This document shows, in pieces, positions 1 to 9,444 of a stretch of 37,986 bases of DNA. The DNA is from Candidatus Gracilibacteria bacterium S5_H10 (GTDB taxonomy: Bacteria > Patescibacteriota > Gracilibacteria > Absconditabacterales > Absconditicoccaceae), in the NCBI GenBank assembly GCA_019248075.1, contig JAEHHG010000006.1:1-37986 (forward strand), written 5' to 3'. The notes under the pieces were generated by a model. It saw only the letters and a list, made by a program, of their open reading frames with translations, had not been told where the DNA came from and did no database searches. A program made the translations under genes and the position numbers. The stretch's first letter is position 1; each line of letters starts with the position of its first letter.

Positions 1-364
1 AAAGGAAATACGGACAAAAATCAGTTCCATTCAAATTCTGTAATCGTTTTTTTTTGGCAAGATAAAAGAAAAGCTGCAAAGCGATTCCGTCAGGCAGCAC
101 CACATCAGCATCAAGGATAGCCGTCTGATAGAGTGCATGGATATTTTGAATATCACAGTGTTTATAGTCATTTAACAAAGCTTCGCGAAAATCTTCTGGT
201 GCAGCAGTGAGCGTATGGTCAACAAAAAGTTTTTTCCCAGAAATATTAGCAAAGTACAGATAATCTACGATACAAAATCCTTTTTTTTCGTACAATCAAA
301 GAATCTGTTCACATGCCTGATCACTCGTTCATTGAAAAAGCGTATTGAGGATTTTTTTGTACAC
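1..364 (-). CDS. WecG/TagA/CpsF-family glycosyltransferase, N-terminal part (cut by window edge)
   Basis: This family transfers N-acetylmannosamine(uronic acid) or glucose in surface polysaccharide or teichoic-acid-type assembly. The frame runs open from 376 to the window edge when TGA is read as Gly. The visible protein has an N-terminal alpha/beta segment, a VVLPDGIAL stretch matching the family's conserved 'ADG/PDGigv' segment, and then LNGTDFCPYF, matching the 'v.GtDl.p' segment. There is no in-frame ATG after the upstream TAA at 374-376, so the GTG at 362-364 is the best start. Two TGA-Gly codons occur near residues 12 and 23. It is divergent from the 409-aa gene at 572. The C-terminal half lies outside the window. 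The family call rests on these two motifs only. Confidence 0.72.
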
Positions 365-512
365 AAGAAGTGCTTAGCAAATAAAAATATACTCATATGT
401 AAAAAAATAGACGGATATTACAACCCAGAAAAGATTGACTAAAACGAAAACCGAAACATTTCAAGAATGGGCTCCTCTACAAGAAATTACAAAATATTTT
501 TTCTTCATACTC

Positions 513-540
513 TTGACTTTTTACAACATTTATATATTCT
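513..540 (+). promoter_or_regulatory. Putative sigma70-type promoter for the 409-aa gene
   Basis: TTGACT (513-518) and TATTCT (535-540) are separated by 16 bp and lie 31 bp upstream of the ATG at 572. The 365-571 stretch between the divergent genes is AT-rich and holds no other clear feature. Confidence 0.45.
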
Positions 541-571
541 TCTCGACTAGAAACCAATAAAAAAATAAAAT

Positions 572-1801
572 ATGAAAAAGAAAACACAAACAATCACGGA
601 TCCTCTTGATAACTATGGCATGGGGAAAACTATTCAATCGCTCATAAAAAAAGAAACAGAAGAAATCCCTAACTACCTCAACTGGATGGAACTGGGAAAT
701 CTGCATTTCTACGCCGAACATCTACGACCGCAGCTGACGCCATGGATCGACAAAATGCAGCAGCATTTCGCTGATGAAGATTCAGAATGCGCGCTCATCA
801 TTGCACTCGCAAAATCACAGGAAGAGCTCAAACTGCTTTTGCTGAAAGAAATCGTGTACATCAGGAAACTGATTCCCATTCACGATTTCTGGAGTCTCAA
901 CGCATTACTGCCAAAGATCAAAGGAGAAAATCGAACGCTTGCATTGAAGACCATGAAAAAGTTTATCGATGCACTTCCTGAAGACAACATTGATTCTCGC
1001 CTTTCTTGTCTTTGCGAATATTATGATGTTTGCACCGGCAAAAAAGAAAAAGCCGAAACCCAGGAACAGATCATTCAAGCTGCTATAAAATTGGGGAAAA
1101 ATTCTCAGTTTTGCAACATCTACAAAAAATTTCCGGATCAACGGATTGCAGATCTTTGGCTTGCTAAGCTGGAAAATGAAACAGATTTCACAACTCTTGT
1201 CAATGCTGCAATTATTACCAAACAGGATGCTTTCTTTGAAAGAGCGAAACCGGAGAAAATCATTGGTGTCGAAAGCGACATCGTCCGCATGCTCGAAGAA
1301 AAGTACGAAACATGCAAAGATGAGCGATTTATTGACCTCTGGCTCCATGCATTAAACACCTTCCAGGGAAAAGAAGGGAGTAATACGGTTCAGTATTTCC
1401 TGAAAGCGTACGAACATACACAAGATGTCCGCTTCATGGACGCCGTCAAACCGTATCTGAAGCATTACAACGACAAACTGCATTTCTATGCACTATTACC
1501 GACACCCGATATATTGGATACACTAAGTGCAGATTGTAATTCATTCATCGATGCCAAAGATGCGTTGTTGATTACCGGTGATAGGGATTTCCTATGCAAA
1601 GCGCTACATATGATCGGACAGTATGCGAGAACCGGATTAGGGAATATCATCAACATGTACAACGAGCTAATGAAAGATCCCAAAAAGCATAAGCTTAACA
1701 TCAAAGAGCTCAAGGATTTCATTGAAGAACATATCGATGAGTTATGGAGAACATGCGAAGTCACACGCGATAAAGAAAAATTTTTGGAAATTACGTGGTA
1801 A
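572..1801 (+). CDS. Hypothetical 409-aa helical protein, no UGA codons
   Basis: I do not recognise this family. The protein is soluble and rich in charged helices, with no signal peptide or membrane segment. Its recurrent short helical pairs (for example 'RIADLWLAKLEN' and 'RFIDLWLHALNT', roughly residues 190 and 250) suggest a TPR/HEAT-like alpha-solenoid. About 13 glycines are present and all use GGN codons. That is unusual in this window, and the codon choice also looks more GC-rich than that of its neighbours. It is a monocistronic gene with its own promoter and a strong terminator directly after the TAA. The lack of UGA makes it a candidate for recent acquisition, though 13 glycines is a small sample. 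Confidence 0.8.
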   Translation: MKKKTQTITDPLDNYGMGKTIQSLIKKETEEIPNYLNWMELGNLHFYAEHLRPQLTPWIDKMQQHFADEDSECALIIALAKSQEELKLLLLKEIVYIRKLIPIHDFWSLNALLPKIKGENRTLALKTMKKFIDALPEDNIDSRLSCLCEYYDVCTGKKEKAETQEQIIQAAIKLGKNSQFCNIYKKFPDQRIADLWLAKLENETDFTTLVNAAIITKQDAFFERAKPEKIIGVESDIVRMLEEKYETCKDERFIDLWLHALNTFQGKEGSNTVQYFLKAYEHTQDVRFMDAVKPYLKHYNDKLHFYALLPTPDILDTLSADCNSFIDAKDALLITGDRDFLCKALHMIGQYARTGLGNIINMYNELMKDPKKHKLNIKELKDFIEEHIDELWRTCEVTRDKEKFLEITW

Positions 1802-1817
1802 AGTCCACACTACCAGC

Positions 1818-1847
1818 AGAGCCAGTTTTACTGGCTCTCTTTTTTTT
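1818..1847 (+). terminator. Rho-independent terminator of the 409-aa gene
   Basis: A perfect 8-bp stem AGAGCCAG / CTGGCTCT (1818-1825 and 1831-1838) has a 5-nt loop and is followed by a run of T ending at 1847. It sits 17 bp after the TAA. Confidence 0.9.
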
Positions 1848-1895
1848 ATGTAAAAAAAAATTACTACATATCTATATCCAGCACACTGATAGTTT

Positions 1896-2069
1896 CTATT
1901 TCTTCGCTTGCTTGATCAATGCTTTTATACTCTCGGGCATCGCTCTACAAGCGCAATGTTTGCTATGCTCGATATGTCGCGCTATCCTCTGCTGCATCGT
2001 CGGATTCTTCGGCATCTTGTTGGCGAGATGTCGGTCACGGTTCAGTTTGGAAATTGGTTTGGTTGGCAT
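1896..2069 (-). CDS. Small basic hypothetical protein, 57 aa, with H-x(6)-C-x-C motif
   Basis: A short Lys/Arg-rich frame runs from ATG (2067-2069) to TAG (1896-1898). It begins MPTKPISKLNRDRHLANKMP, continues QQRIARHIEHSKHCACR and ends in a Lys-rich helix. The cluster HxxHSKHCACR could bind a metal, but this is inference. It lies downstream of the DinD-like gene on the same strand, separated by that gene's terminator hairpin and about 110 bp. The regular amino-acid pattern suggests a real conserved small protein. I cannot name its function. Confidence 0.6.
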   Translation of the reverse strand: MPTKPISKLNRDRHLANKMPKNPTMQQRIARHIEHSKHCACRAMPESIKALIKQAKK

Positions 2070-2170
2070 GAGCGATAGTATTTTTTTAAAAATATATATC
2101 TGGATACTATTTTTTTCTGACTCGAAAACTATGGGTAAATTTCCTCACTTTTTGAACCCATTGTATTTTG

Positions 2171-2201
2171 AGGGGTCAAATTTATGTATTTTTTGACCCC
2201 T
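2171..2201 (-). terminator. Hairpin overlapping the 3' end of the DinD-like gene
   Basis: An inverted repeat AGGGGTCAAA (2171-2180) / TTTGACCCCT (2192-2201) encloses an 11-nt loop. The TAA stop of the DinD-like gene (2182-2184) lies inside the loop. There is no long T-run directly after it on the minus strand, so it could act as a terminator or as an mRNA 3'-end stabiliser. Confidence 0.55.
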
Positions 2202-3111
2202 TCTTCTGCGTCTTGTTTTGTCATAATTTCTTTTGCTCGTTGACTTCATCTCTCAATACCTGTTGTCTTGGAGAAAGACGATTGTCATCGTTTAGGATGG
2301 ATTTCCCAACTCTTTCTTCCAAATCTTCTTTTGTTTTTTTGGCGATATCCGCTCATTGCACAAGAGCGTCCTGAACTTCATCAAATCATTTCGCATCTTT
2401 GCTTTTTGTTATCTCCACACCGGCCTCTTCTGACAATCCCGTCAGAAGCATCTCTGTCCTGGTCATATGATCCCTCAGATTATCCGTTTTTATCAGTCAC
2501 TTGTATTCTTTGTATTCCTGTGCAGTCTTGCCGGATCGTGTATAAGAGATATTTGTAAGAACGGCATATTCCAAACCATCCTTGATCCCTCTCGCTTTCA
2601 GTTCATCCGTATAGTGGTGTCTAGTATCGATAGACTGCAATCTTTGTTCGATCTCTTTATCCGTCATTCCCCTGCTTTTGTAGACTTGTATAGCTCTCGC
2701 TCTCGCTCTCTGCATACCAAGCTCCGGATCATTCACTTCTTCCATTCTCTGATTGCCTAGTGAAGCGAGCCATTGTTTTACAGGTTCTGCCTTAGGAGAT
2801 GGGATAGATTGGACAATACGGAGCATTGTCTGTGTATTCACCGCATCTCATAGATATTTTTTCCCATCGGAAGCCAGAAATTTCAGTTGTCCGATTTTTT
2901 CGGACAACTCCATAAATCCCTCTTCTTTAGCAAGTTTTGTCTTAAGATCGCTTCGGTATTTCCTTGCCCTTTCTGATGCTGTAAGAAGCGATACGACATC
3001 CACAATAGAAAACCGTCGTTCATCCTCATATCGTTCTCTTCTCACTTCCTTATCTTCAAAAAAAGCTGCGGTAGTGAACGGTGTAAGGAGTTCAGATTCG
3101 TTGTTTGACAT
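2182..3111 (-). CDS. dinD: DinD-like / BRO-N-domain protein (DNA-damage-inducible protein D family)
   Basis: The 309-aa frame is continuous only with TGA as Gly (at least five TGA codons, for example 2845-2847 and 2497-2499). The N-terminal ~110 residues carry a BRO-N-like fold signature: YEDERRFSIVDVVSLLT, then the SDLKTKL region and IGQLK..ASDGKKY. The middle segment has TMLRIVQSIPSPKAEP, and the C-terminal half has the DinD-type KDGLEY..LTN.SY.R and LRDHMTRTEMLLTGLSE segments. BRO-N proteins are phage-type antirepressors. E. coli DinD is an SOS-induced protein reported to interfere with RecA activity. The start ATG at 3109-3111 lies about 34 bp below the -10 element. Its placement beside a restriction island and behind a palindromic promoter suggests damage- or phage-responsive expression (inference). 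Confidence 0.82.
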
Positions 3112-3141
3112 GGTGATTCATCGTAAGTTAATAAAAAAATC

Positions 3142-3194
3142 GTATAATCCAATTATACCAATCTCCTTTTGTTTGTCAAACTATTTTTTGACAA
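3142..3194 (-). promoter_or_regulatory. Promoter with two palindromic operator-like sites upstream of the DinD-like gene
   Basis: On the minus strand a -35 TTGACA (complement of 3174-3179) and a perfect -10 TATAAT (complement of 3152-3157) are 16 bp apart. The -35 lies inside the perfect inverted repeat TTGTCAAA-N6-TTTGACAA (3173-3194). The -10 lies inside a second perfect inverted repeat GTATAAT-N3-ATTATAC (3142-3158). Such overlap is typical of repressor operators. The regulator is unknown, and neither site is a canonical LexA box. Confidence 0.75.
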
Positions 3195-3195
3195 G

Positions 3196-3221
3196 AAAAA
3201 TCCCCCGTAGCGAGTACGGGG
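3196..3221 (-). terminator. Rho-independent terminator of the restriction-modification operon
   Basis: Read on the minus strand, the stem CCCCGTA-CTCGC-TACGGGG (3203-3221) is followed by ATTTTT. It lies about 20 bp after the TAA of the last gene of the operon (3243-3245) and separates the operon from the DinD promoter. Confidence 0.9.
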
Positions 3222-3242
3222 CGATATTATTATTTAAAAAGA

Positions 3243-3674
3243 TTATTTCTGATATACAATAAAGTATGGTAAGGTGTCCATATTCTGATAATGAAACATT
3301 TTGTAATTTGCTCTGCGAGCTGTACTAGATAATTGATATTTATGTAAATTGCCTTTTGGAATAAATGGATAAAATCTGACTTCTTGTTTTTCTTTCCCCT
3401 GTTCTTTTCGTTTGAAATTTGCAAACAACGGTGGAATCATAAATCCTGATTTCAAAACTTTTTCCATAATATCTCGTCCTGCTCCAAAAAATAATTTAGA
3501 CGGTTTTTTGCTAATGGTTTTTACTTGCGCGCGAAAAGAACATCCTGTACATTGCAGGTCGTAGAGCGGATAATTTGGCGGCAAAAGCATAAGTGGCTTT
3601 TGGCAATTAGGACACTGAACCAAGGAAACAATTTCTTTTTCTCATTGATTTCAGGTTTCTTTGTTGGTGGGCAT
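3243..3674 (-). CDS. Zinc-ribbon DpnI/Dam-replacing-like putative restriction endonuclease
   Basis: The protein has 143 aa. It starts at ATG 3672-3674, followed by two TGA-Gly codons, so ignoring the recoding would truncate it to a TTG start. Residues ~21-46 contain CPNC..C.GC, a four-Cys zinc ribbon, followed directly by FRAQVKT, resembling the E-x-K/Q-x-K end of a PD-(D/E)xK core. The C-terminal part has LSSTARRANYKMF, similar to the 'L.pTARRAGW' segment of DpnI/Dam-replacing proteins. If correct it would cleave DNA by methylation or sequence context. It is the last gene of the hsd operon. The identification is by motif resemblance, and the catalytic Asp is not certain. Confidence 0.5.
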
Positions 3675-3704
3675 AGTATTTTATAAAAATAAAATATATA
3701 TACT

Positions 3705-4070
3705 TTATTCATATTTCCATCTTTTTATTTCTTCACTGTCATTTTCCTTGGTAAGTTTGTTCGCAACATCATATCAATTATATCAACGATTTTTTACTTT
3801 TTGTGGATTTACTTTTACATCTACATAATGTGATTTTCTTTTGCTTTTTTGCCATTCAACAAATCTTTGTTTTTTTTCTTTACGTTTAACAATCTGTTTA
3901 TTGTCTTCTGCAATACGTACAGCTCTTTTTTCTTCTTTAATAACAAATTTTATCTTATCTTCATTTTTTATCTTATTTTCATTAACAGGTATATTGGTTT
4001 TTTTGAATCACAAACCAGAAAGAAATCCTCATGAAGATAATTTTCTTCTAAATTCTTCGTCTTTTATCAT
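3705..4070 (-). CDS. Hypothetical Lys-rich 121-aa protein in the hsd operon
   Basis: The frame runs from ATG (4068-4070) to TAA (3705-3707) with four TGA-Gly codons, including the -RGYNGYDV- segment near the C-terminus. It is highly basic, with a charged helix in the middle (EEKRAVRIAEDNKQIVKRKEKK) and no membrane segment. It lies 27 bp after hsdR and 30 bp before the DpnI-like gene, so it is probably co-transcribed. I do not recognise a family. A nucleic-acid-binding or accessory role for its downstream neighbour is only a guess from charge and position. Confidence 0.68.
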
Positions 4071-4097
4071 CTCTGTTATGAAGTATAAAAGAATATA

Positions 4098-7000
4098 CTA
4101 TTTCTCCTGACTTCGTTCGTCAGCCAATACTTTTGTCTGCAACAAAATAAGCTCGGTAGCTATCTTGGTTTGATCAGGTGGATAGCCGTATTCACTCAAG
4201 ATTCTTTTGACTACTACACGAAGCTTGGCTTGAGCAGATTCTTTTATCTGCCAATCAATGGATGTATTTGCTTTTACTTTCTCTACAAGGATTCTAGAAA
4301 TATCTCTGAGTTGTTTATCTCATAAAACTTCTTGCGCACTTGGGTTGGAAGCGAGAGCATCATAAAATGCTATTTCATCTTCGTTTAAGCCAAATTCTTT
4401 AGCTCTATCATCTGTAGTTCTTATCTCTTTAGCTATACTAATAAGTTCGTCTATAATTTGTGCTGTAGTAAGTAGGTTATTGTGATATTTATTTATGACT
4501 TGCTGGAGCATTTCGGAAAGTCTTTTACTTTGAACAAGATTCTTTTTTCCTCTTCTAGCAACTTCATCTTTTAGAATTTTTTTCAAAACTTCCAGTGCAA
4601 TATTTTTGTGTTCCATATCTTTTACTTCCTGTAAGAACTCATCAGAAAGCACGGAAATATTTGGTTTTTCAAGACCAGCTACTGCAAAAACATCCATCAC
4701 ACCTTCTACCTGTACTGCACTATCGATCATCTGTTTGATGGTAGTTTCAATCAGCTTATTTTTTTCGTCTGTTGTAGAACTGGTGAATTTGGTGATGCGA
4801 GCTTTGATAGCTTGAAAGAATGCTATATCTTCTTTGATTTCCATCGCTGGAGGGCTTGGTACGGAAAGCGCAAATGCCTGAGAAAGTAAAGTTACCTGAT
4901 CGACAAATCTCTTGTCACCGTTTTCCAGTCCTAAGATATAATCTTGAGCTGCTAAGATAATGCCCATCTTGCCTCTCGTATCTGCTGTGAAGTATGGTGT
5001 ATAATCGAATTTTGCGAACATTCATTGAACCACTTCGTATTTTTCTCTCATCTGTGCGATAGCATCGGATTGGTCAAAAGTAGGTTTTCCTTCTCCTCCG
5101 CTTTCTGTATATGCTGCTAACGCTTCTTTGAGATCTGAGCCGATACCGATATAATCGACAATCAATCCTCCTGGCTTGTCTTTGTACACACGGTTTACAC
5201 GAGCAATCGCTTGCATGAGCGTATGTCCACGCATAAGCTTGTCGATATACATCGTATGGAGACATGGTACGTCGAATCCGGTCAACCGCATATCGCGTAC
5301 GATTACAAGTTTCAGAGGATCGGTAGGATCTTTTAGTCTCAATGCCAAGTCTTTTCTCTGCTGTTTGGTGGTATGATGTTCCTGTCGATTGAGTGGATCG
5401 CTCGAAGCGGAAGTCATCACTACTTTGATTGTTCACTTTTTCATATCTTTGTCTTCTCGATCTGGACGGAGTTTGATAATCTGATCAAATAAATCTACGG
5501 CTATTCTACGGCTCATAGTAACGATCATTCCCTTTCCTGCCATAGCTTGGCATCTAGTTTCAAAATGTTCAATAATATCTTTTGCGATGGTAGCAAGACG
5601 TTCTGGGTTGCCGACAATCGCTTCCAATTTGGTCCGTTCTATTTTCTTTTCTTGCGTCATACTCATTTCTTCGCCTTCCGTCAATTCTATCATTTTTTCG
5701 TCTAAGAGTTTTATCTGATCTTCTTTGAGCTTGAGTTTGATGAGTCTGGATTCGTAATAGATAGGCACCGTCGCGCCATCAGTCACGGCCTGCTGGATAT
5801 CATAGACGTCGATATAATTGCCAAATACTGCCGGTGTAGAAGCATCACTTTTTTCTATAGGGGTGCCGGTAAAACCGATAAAACTTGCGTTGGGCAATGC
5901 ATCTCTGAGATATTTCGCAAAGCCGTATTTGGTGAAAGCTTCATCGTTTTTGGTGATGGTCTTGGCGGCGAAGCCGTACTGACTACGATGCGCTTCATCT
6001 GCTATGACGACGATATTTTTTCTCTCGCTTAGGCAGTCGAACGTCTCGGAGTTGCCTTCCGGAGAAAATTTCTGGATGGTCGTAAAGATGATTCAGCCTC
6101 CATTTGTTTTGAGAAGTTTTTTGATATGGTCTCTATTTTCTGCTTGTACGGGTGTCTGTCTGAGGAGTTGCTGACATCCGGCGAAGGTAGAGAATAACTG
6201 GTCATCAAGGTCGTTTCTATCGGTGATCACGACTACGGTCGGGTTGTCCAAGGACTGCACGATCTTGCCGGTATAAAACACCATAGAGAGCGATTTCCCG
6301 CTTCCCTGCGTGTGTCGCACGACACCGATCTTGCGGTCGCCTTCCGCCTGCGTAGCGCGCAAGCTTTGGTCTATCGCTTTGTTGACGGCATAATACTGAT
6401 GATAGGCAGCGATCTTTTTGATCGTGATCGTACTAATCTGCCCCGCTTGGTTTTTGGCTTCTTCTTTTTCAAAGACGGTGAAATATCTAATCATATCTAG
6501 CAAAACTGATTTGGTCAGCATGCCATGCACGAGCGTTTCTATTTGCGGAACGAGATGACTTGCGTCCTTGCTGCCGTCCTTGGATTTCCGCTCCATGAAG
6601 CGTGACCACGGCGCAGTCAAAGAACCTGCTTTCGCATCCAAACCATCGGACACGATAAGCAAGGCATTGTAGATCATTAGATTTGGTATAGTTTGTTTGT
6701 AGGTTTGTAACTGCTGATATGCTTTCTCCAAGGTCGCTTCTTCATCTTCAGGATTTTTGAGCTCTACGACGACAAGCGGGATACCGTTGATCAAGAGGAT
6801 GACATCTGGTCTTTTGACAACATTGTTGTACGTCATCGTGTACTGATTGACTACGTTGTATTCGTTATTCTCAGGATGAGCGAAGTCGATGAGCTTTACC
6901 TTATCACCTACGGTATCGGTGCCTTTCTGGAACTCTACTGCGATCCCTTCGGTCATCCATTTGTGGAAAAGTTCGTTGCTTTCGCTAAGGTTGCGGAGGT

Positions 7001-7220
7001 CGAGATTGAGCAGTTGTCTGTAGGCGTCTTGTCTGGCGATTTCAGGGACTTGCGGATTGAGGCGAACTATACCTTCTTGCACTTTGGGCAAAAGAAGAGA
7101 CTGGCTGTAGTCCTGGGTTCTGAGTTGTTCCCGTTGATCGACTTCCAAGAAGGTTCGGTCCTGTGATTGGAAGAGTTCAATCATAAATTTTTCAATATCG
7201 GATTCGTAGATGGTAGACAT
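4098..7220 (-). CDS. hsdR: Type I restriction enzyme R subunit (HsdR)
   Basis: HsdR is the ATP-dependent translocase and nuclease subunit of a type I restriction-modification complex. The frame gives 1040 aa, normal for the family, when four TGA codons are read as Gly (6093, 5433, 5022, 4320). The N-terminal PD-(D/E)xK nuclease has RPDVILL (D139) and VVELK (E153, K155). The SF2 motor has Walker A QGSGKS at about 306-310, the DEAH box at about 408-411, GFTGTP (motif III) and [10 protein letters not shown] plus later ARVNRVY (motif V/VI region). The ATG is 2 bp after the TAA of the RloC-like gene, indicating translational coupling. Only about 4 of 52 glycines are UGA by hand count, much lower than in neighbouring genes. 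Confidence 0.96.
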
Positions 7221-7222
7221 GG

Positions 7223-9409
7223 TTAGCTAATGGAAGATTTTAAAATATTATAATGTTCGGGAAATGTTTGTTCTATCATCTCAAGTAAATATTTTACATT
7301 TTTCTGAGTTTCAGGGACAAGAGAAGGATCAAATCCTTTTCCAGTGATGTGTGATTGATCATTAGTAAATTTATAAATAGCATTTTTCTTTACTTTATCA
7401 AATGATATAATTTCGAGCTTTTGATATGGACTACTATTATTTGGAACCATAAACATTAAAAATGTTTCTAAAACTTTTCTTGCGATATTAGGCATTGGAT
7501 AAACAGAAGCTATTGTGCCATCACTCTCAAAATCCAATAATTTTTTGAATAGATAATGATATTCACTTTCATGGTTCATTAACAATGGATCTAATTTCTG
7601 TATTTCAGCAACCCTTTCTCAATGTAATATGACATTATTTATCATATAGTAACTTTTTCTACCTATGCTGTTTGGTATATTTTTAACTCGATTCAACAAC
7701 AATCTAAGAAAATCAAAATTATGTGTAAATAAGAACAGCTGTTTAGCTTCACTAACGCTATTTTTAAGAAATGAAAATGCCTGAAACACAGAATTCGAAT
7801 CCAAACTAGAAACAGGGTCATCTATTACAACAATTCATTCTTTTATGTTAAAATTCTGATCCTCCAAATGTGAAATAAAATACATGAACGCTATTGCAGT
7901 TTTTTCTCATTCGCTTAGATTTTTTGCTATCTTGTTATTTCTTTTTATAGAATAACCCCCCGAGAGAGAAACTTCAAATACAATTTCTTTTCTCCCTAAG
8001 AAAGTTTCCAATCTATTATTCAAGATTTCACAAGCTTTATGTTCTGAAGATATTATGGATCTATTTTTAATTAGTTTTTCATCAATTTTACTTATTTCTT
8101 TGTTTAATTTTTCAATATCAATTATTATATTTGCTATATTCCTTTCTAAAGATTTTACATCATCCAAGATCTCGCTTAAATAGTGATTTTTTAATTGAAG
8201 ACTTGCTTCATCCTTTTGAGTCTGAAAATTATCTGTTTTTGTGTTATGTTTTTCAATTATCTCATTTATTAGGTCTAAACTTTGAGCGAAATGATTACTT
8301 AAAGCTCTCTCAAAAGAAACTGATTCTGTGGTCTTTGTTTTTTTCTCCTCTAACTTTTCAATAATGGTCGTTATTTCAAATAACAGATTTTGTTTTTCAA
8401 CGTTTAAAGTGGTTAATCTTGAGACAAACTCTGTTTGTAATTCAGAGTAAAACAATGTTTTATTCGGAACATCTAAAACCCTCAAATTATCGAGTCTGTC
8501 ATTTAAATACCTTATTTTAGCATCAATCTTCTCTTTTAATTCTTTGTCTGCTTTATTGAAATGATTTAACAAGTCCTTAAACCTATCTTTTGGCATTACT
8601 TGTCAGCAAAATTCACAAACTTCACTATCATGTGTTTCATAAATTTTAATTCCATCTTCTACCCATTTCGAAATATCAACATTACTTTTCAGTCTTTCTA
8701 TAGTAATAATTTCTGCTGACGCCTTACATAATTCAATGGCATCATTATATTCTTTATCTAAATCTATCTCAAATGAAATTTTTTTTATTTTATCTTTTTT
8801 TTCTTGTCTTAAAGTAGATTGGCATTCTTGTATTTTACTCTCATCGAGAATTGCTTTATGAGTCAATAAACCAAAATCCTTTTCGGCATCTGGTTTTCTG
8901 TAATTTCTCGTAGAGGATCAAGCTATATTTGAACCTATGATTTTTGCTACATCAGTAAATTTTTTATCTTTTTCAACTTCCATTTTATTTTTTTCATCCT
9001 CTTTTCATTTCTTTTCGTCCTTTATTATTTTCAGATTTTCCTCATCCTTTTCAATCGCTTCTTGTATTTTTTTATTTTCTTCTCCTAAGATATAAATTGG
9101 TTTCGCTCTTGAGCCTACTATTTCAATATTCTTTTCAACATAATTCTGGTTAAAAACTCTTATTTTTGTAGTAAAATTTTGTCATTCTTTTGTTGTACCA
9201 CTTTCTGTCTCTATTTCATATTCTAGATCGGGATATTCAGGCGATAATCCACTTTCTAGTATATCAAAAAGTTTGGTTAGTGTTGTTTTTCCACACCCAT
9301 TTCGTCCATAGAATACATTATACTTTTCGAAATCAGATAAAATTTGACTATCTCGTACATAATCTTCAAAGATTCCTAGTTTTTTAATTTTTTTGATTTT
9401 TTTAATCAT
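7223..9409 (-). CDS. rloC: RloC/PrrC-like ATPase, probable anticodon nuclease
   Basis: RloC and PrrC are ABC-type ATPases fused to an anticodon nuclease. They are often encoded within type I hsd loci and cut tRNA when restriction is disabled by phage. This 728-aa protein has Walker A GRNGCGKTT (35-43), a long coiled coil split by a zinc-hook-like CEFCGQ (C265, C268), an ABC signature LSEGEK (~498-503) and Walker B IVVIDDPVSSLD (~525). Its C-terminal domain contains ARKVLETF (R-x3-E) and a later NDQSH, which recall the Arg-Glu-His triad of the PrrC/RloC nuclease. Length and hook favour RloC over the shorter PrrC. Seven Gly are UGA, including those in CEFCG and LSEGE. It lies between hsdS and hsdR. 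An AAA_13 ATPase without tRNA nuclease activity is the alternative. Confidence 0.75.
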
Positions 9410-9444
9410 TATTATGGTTAAACTTTTCTAAAGTATTCTATTAT

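Noticed and set aside
215-442. Plus-strand 75-codon frame
   Set aside because: It lies antisense to the glycosyltransferase frame and has no recognisable protein pattern.
3243-3623. TTG start at 3623 for the zinc-ribbon protein
   Set aside because: The frame continues upstream through two UGA-Gly to a proper ATG at 3674.
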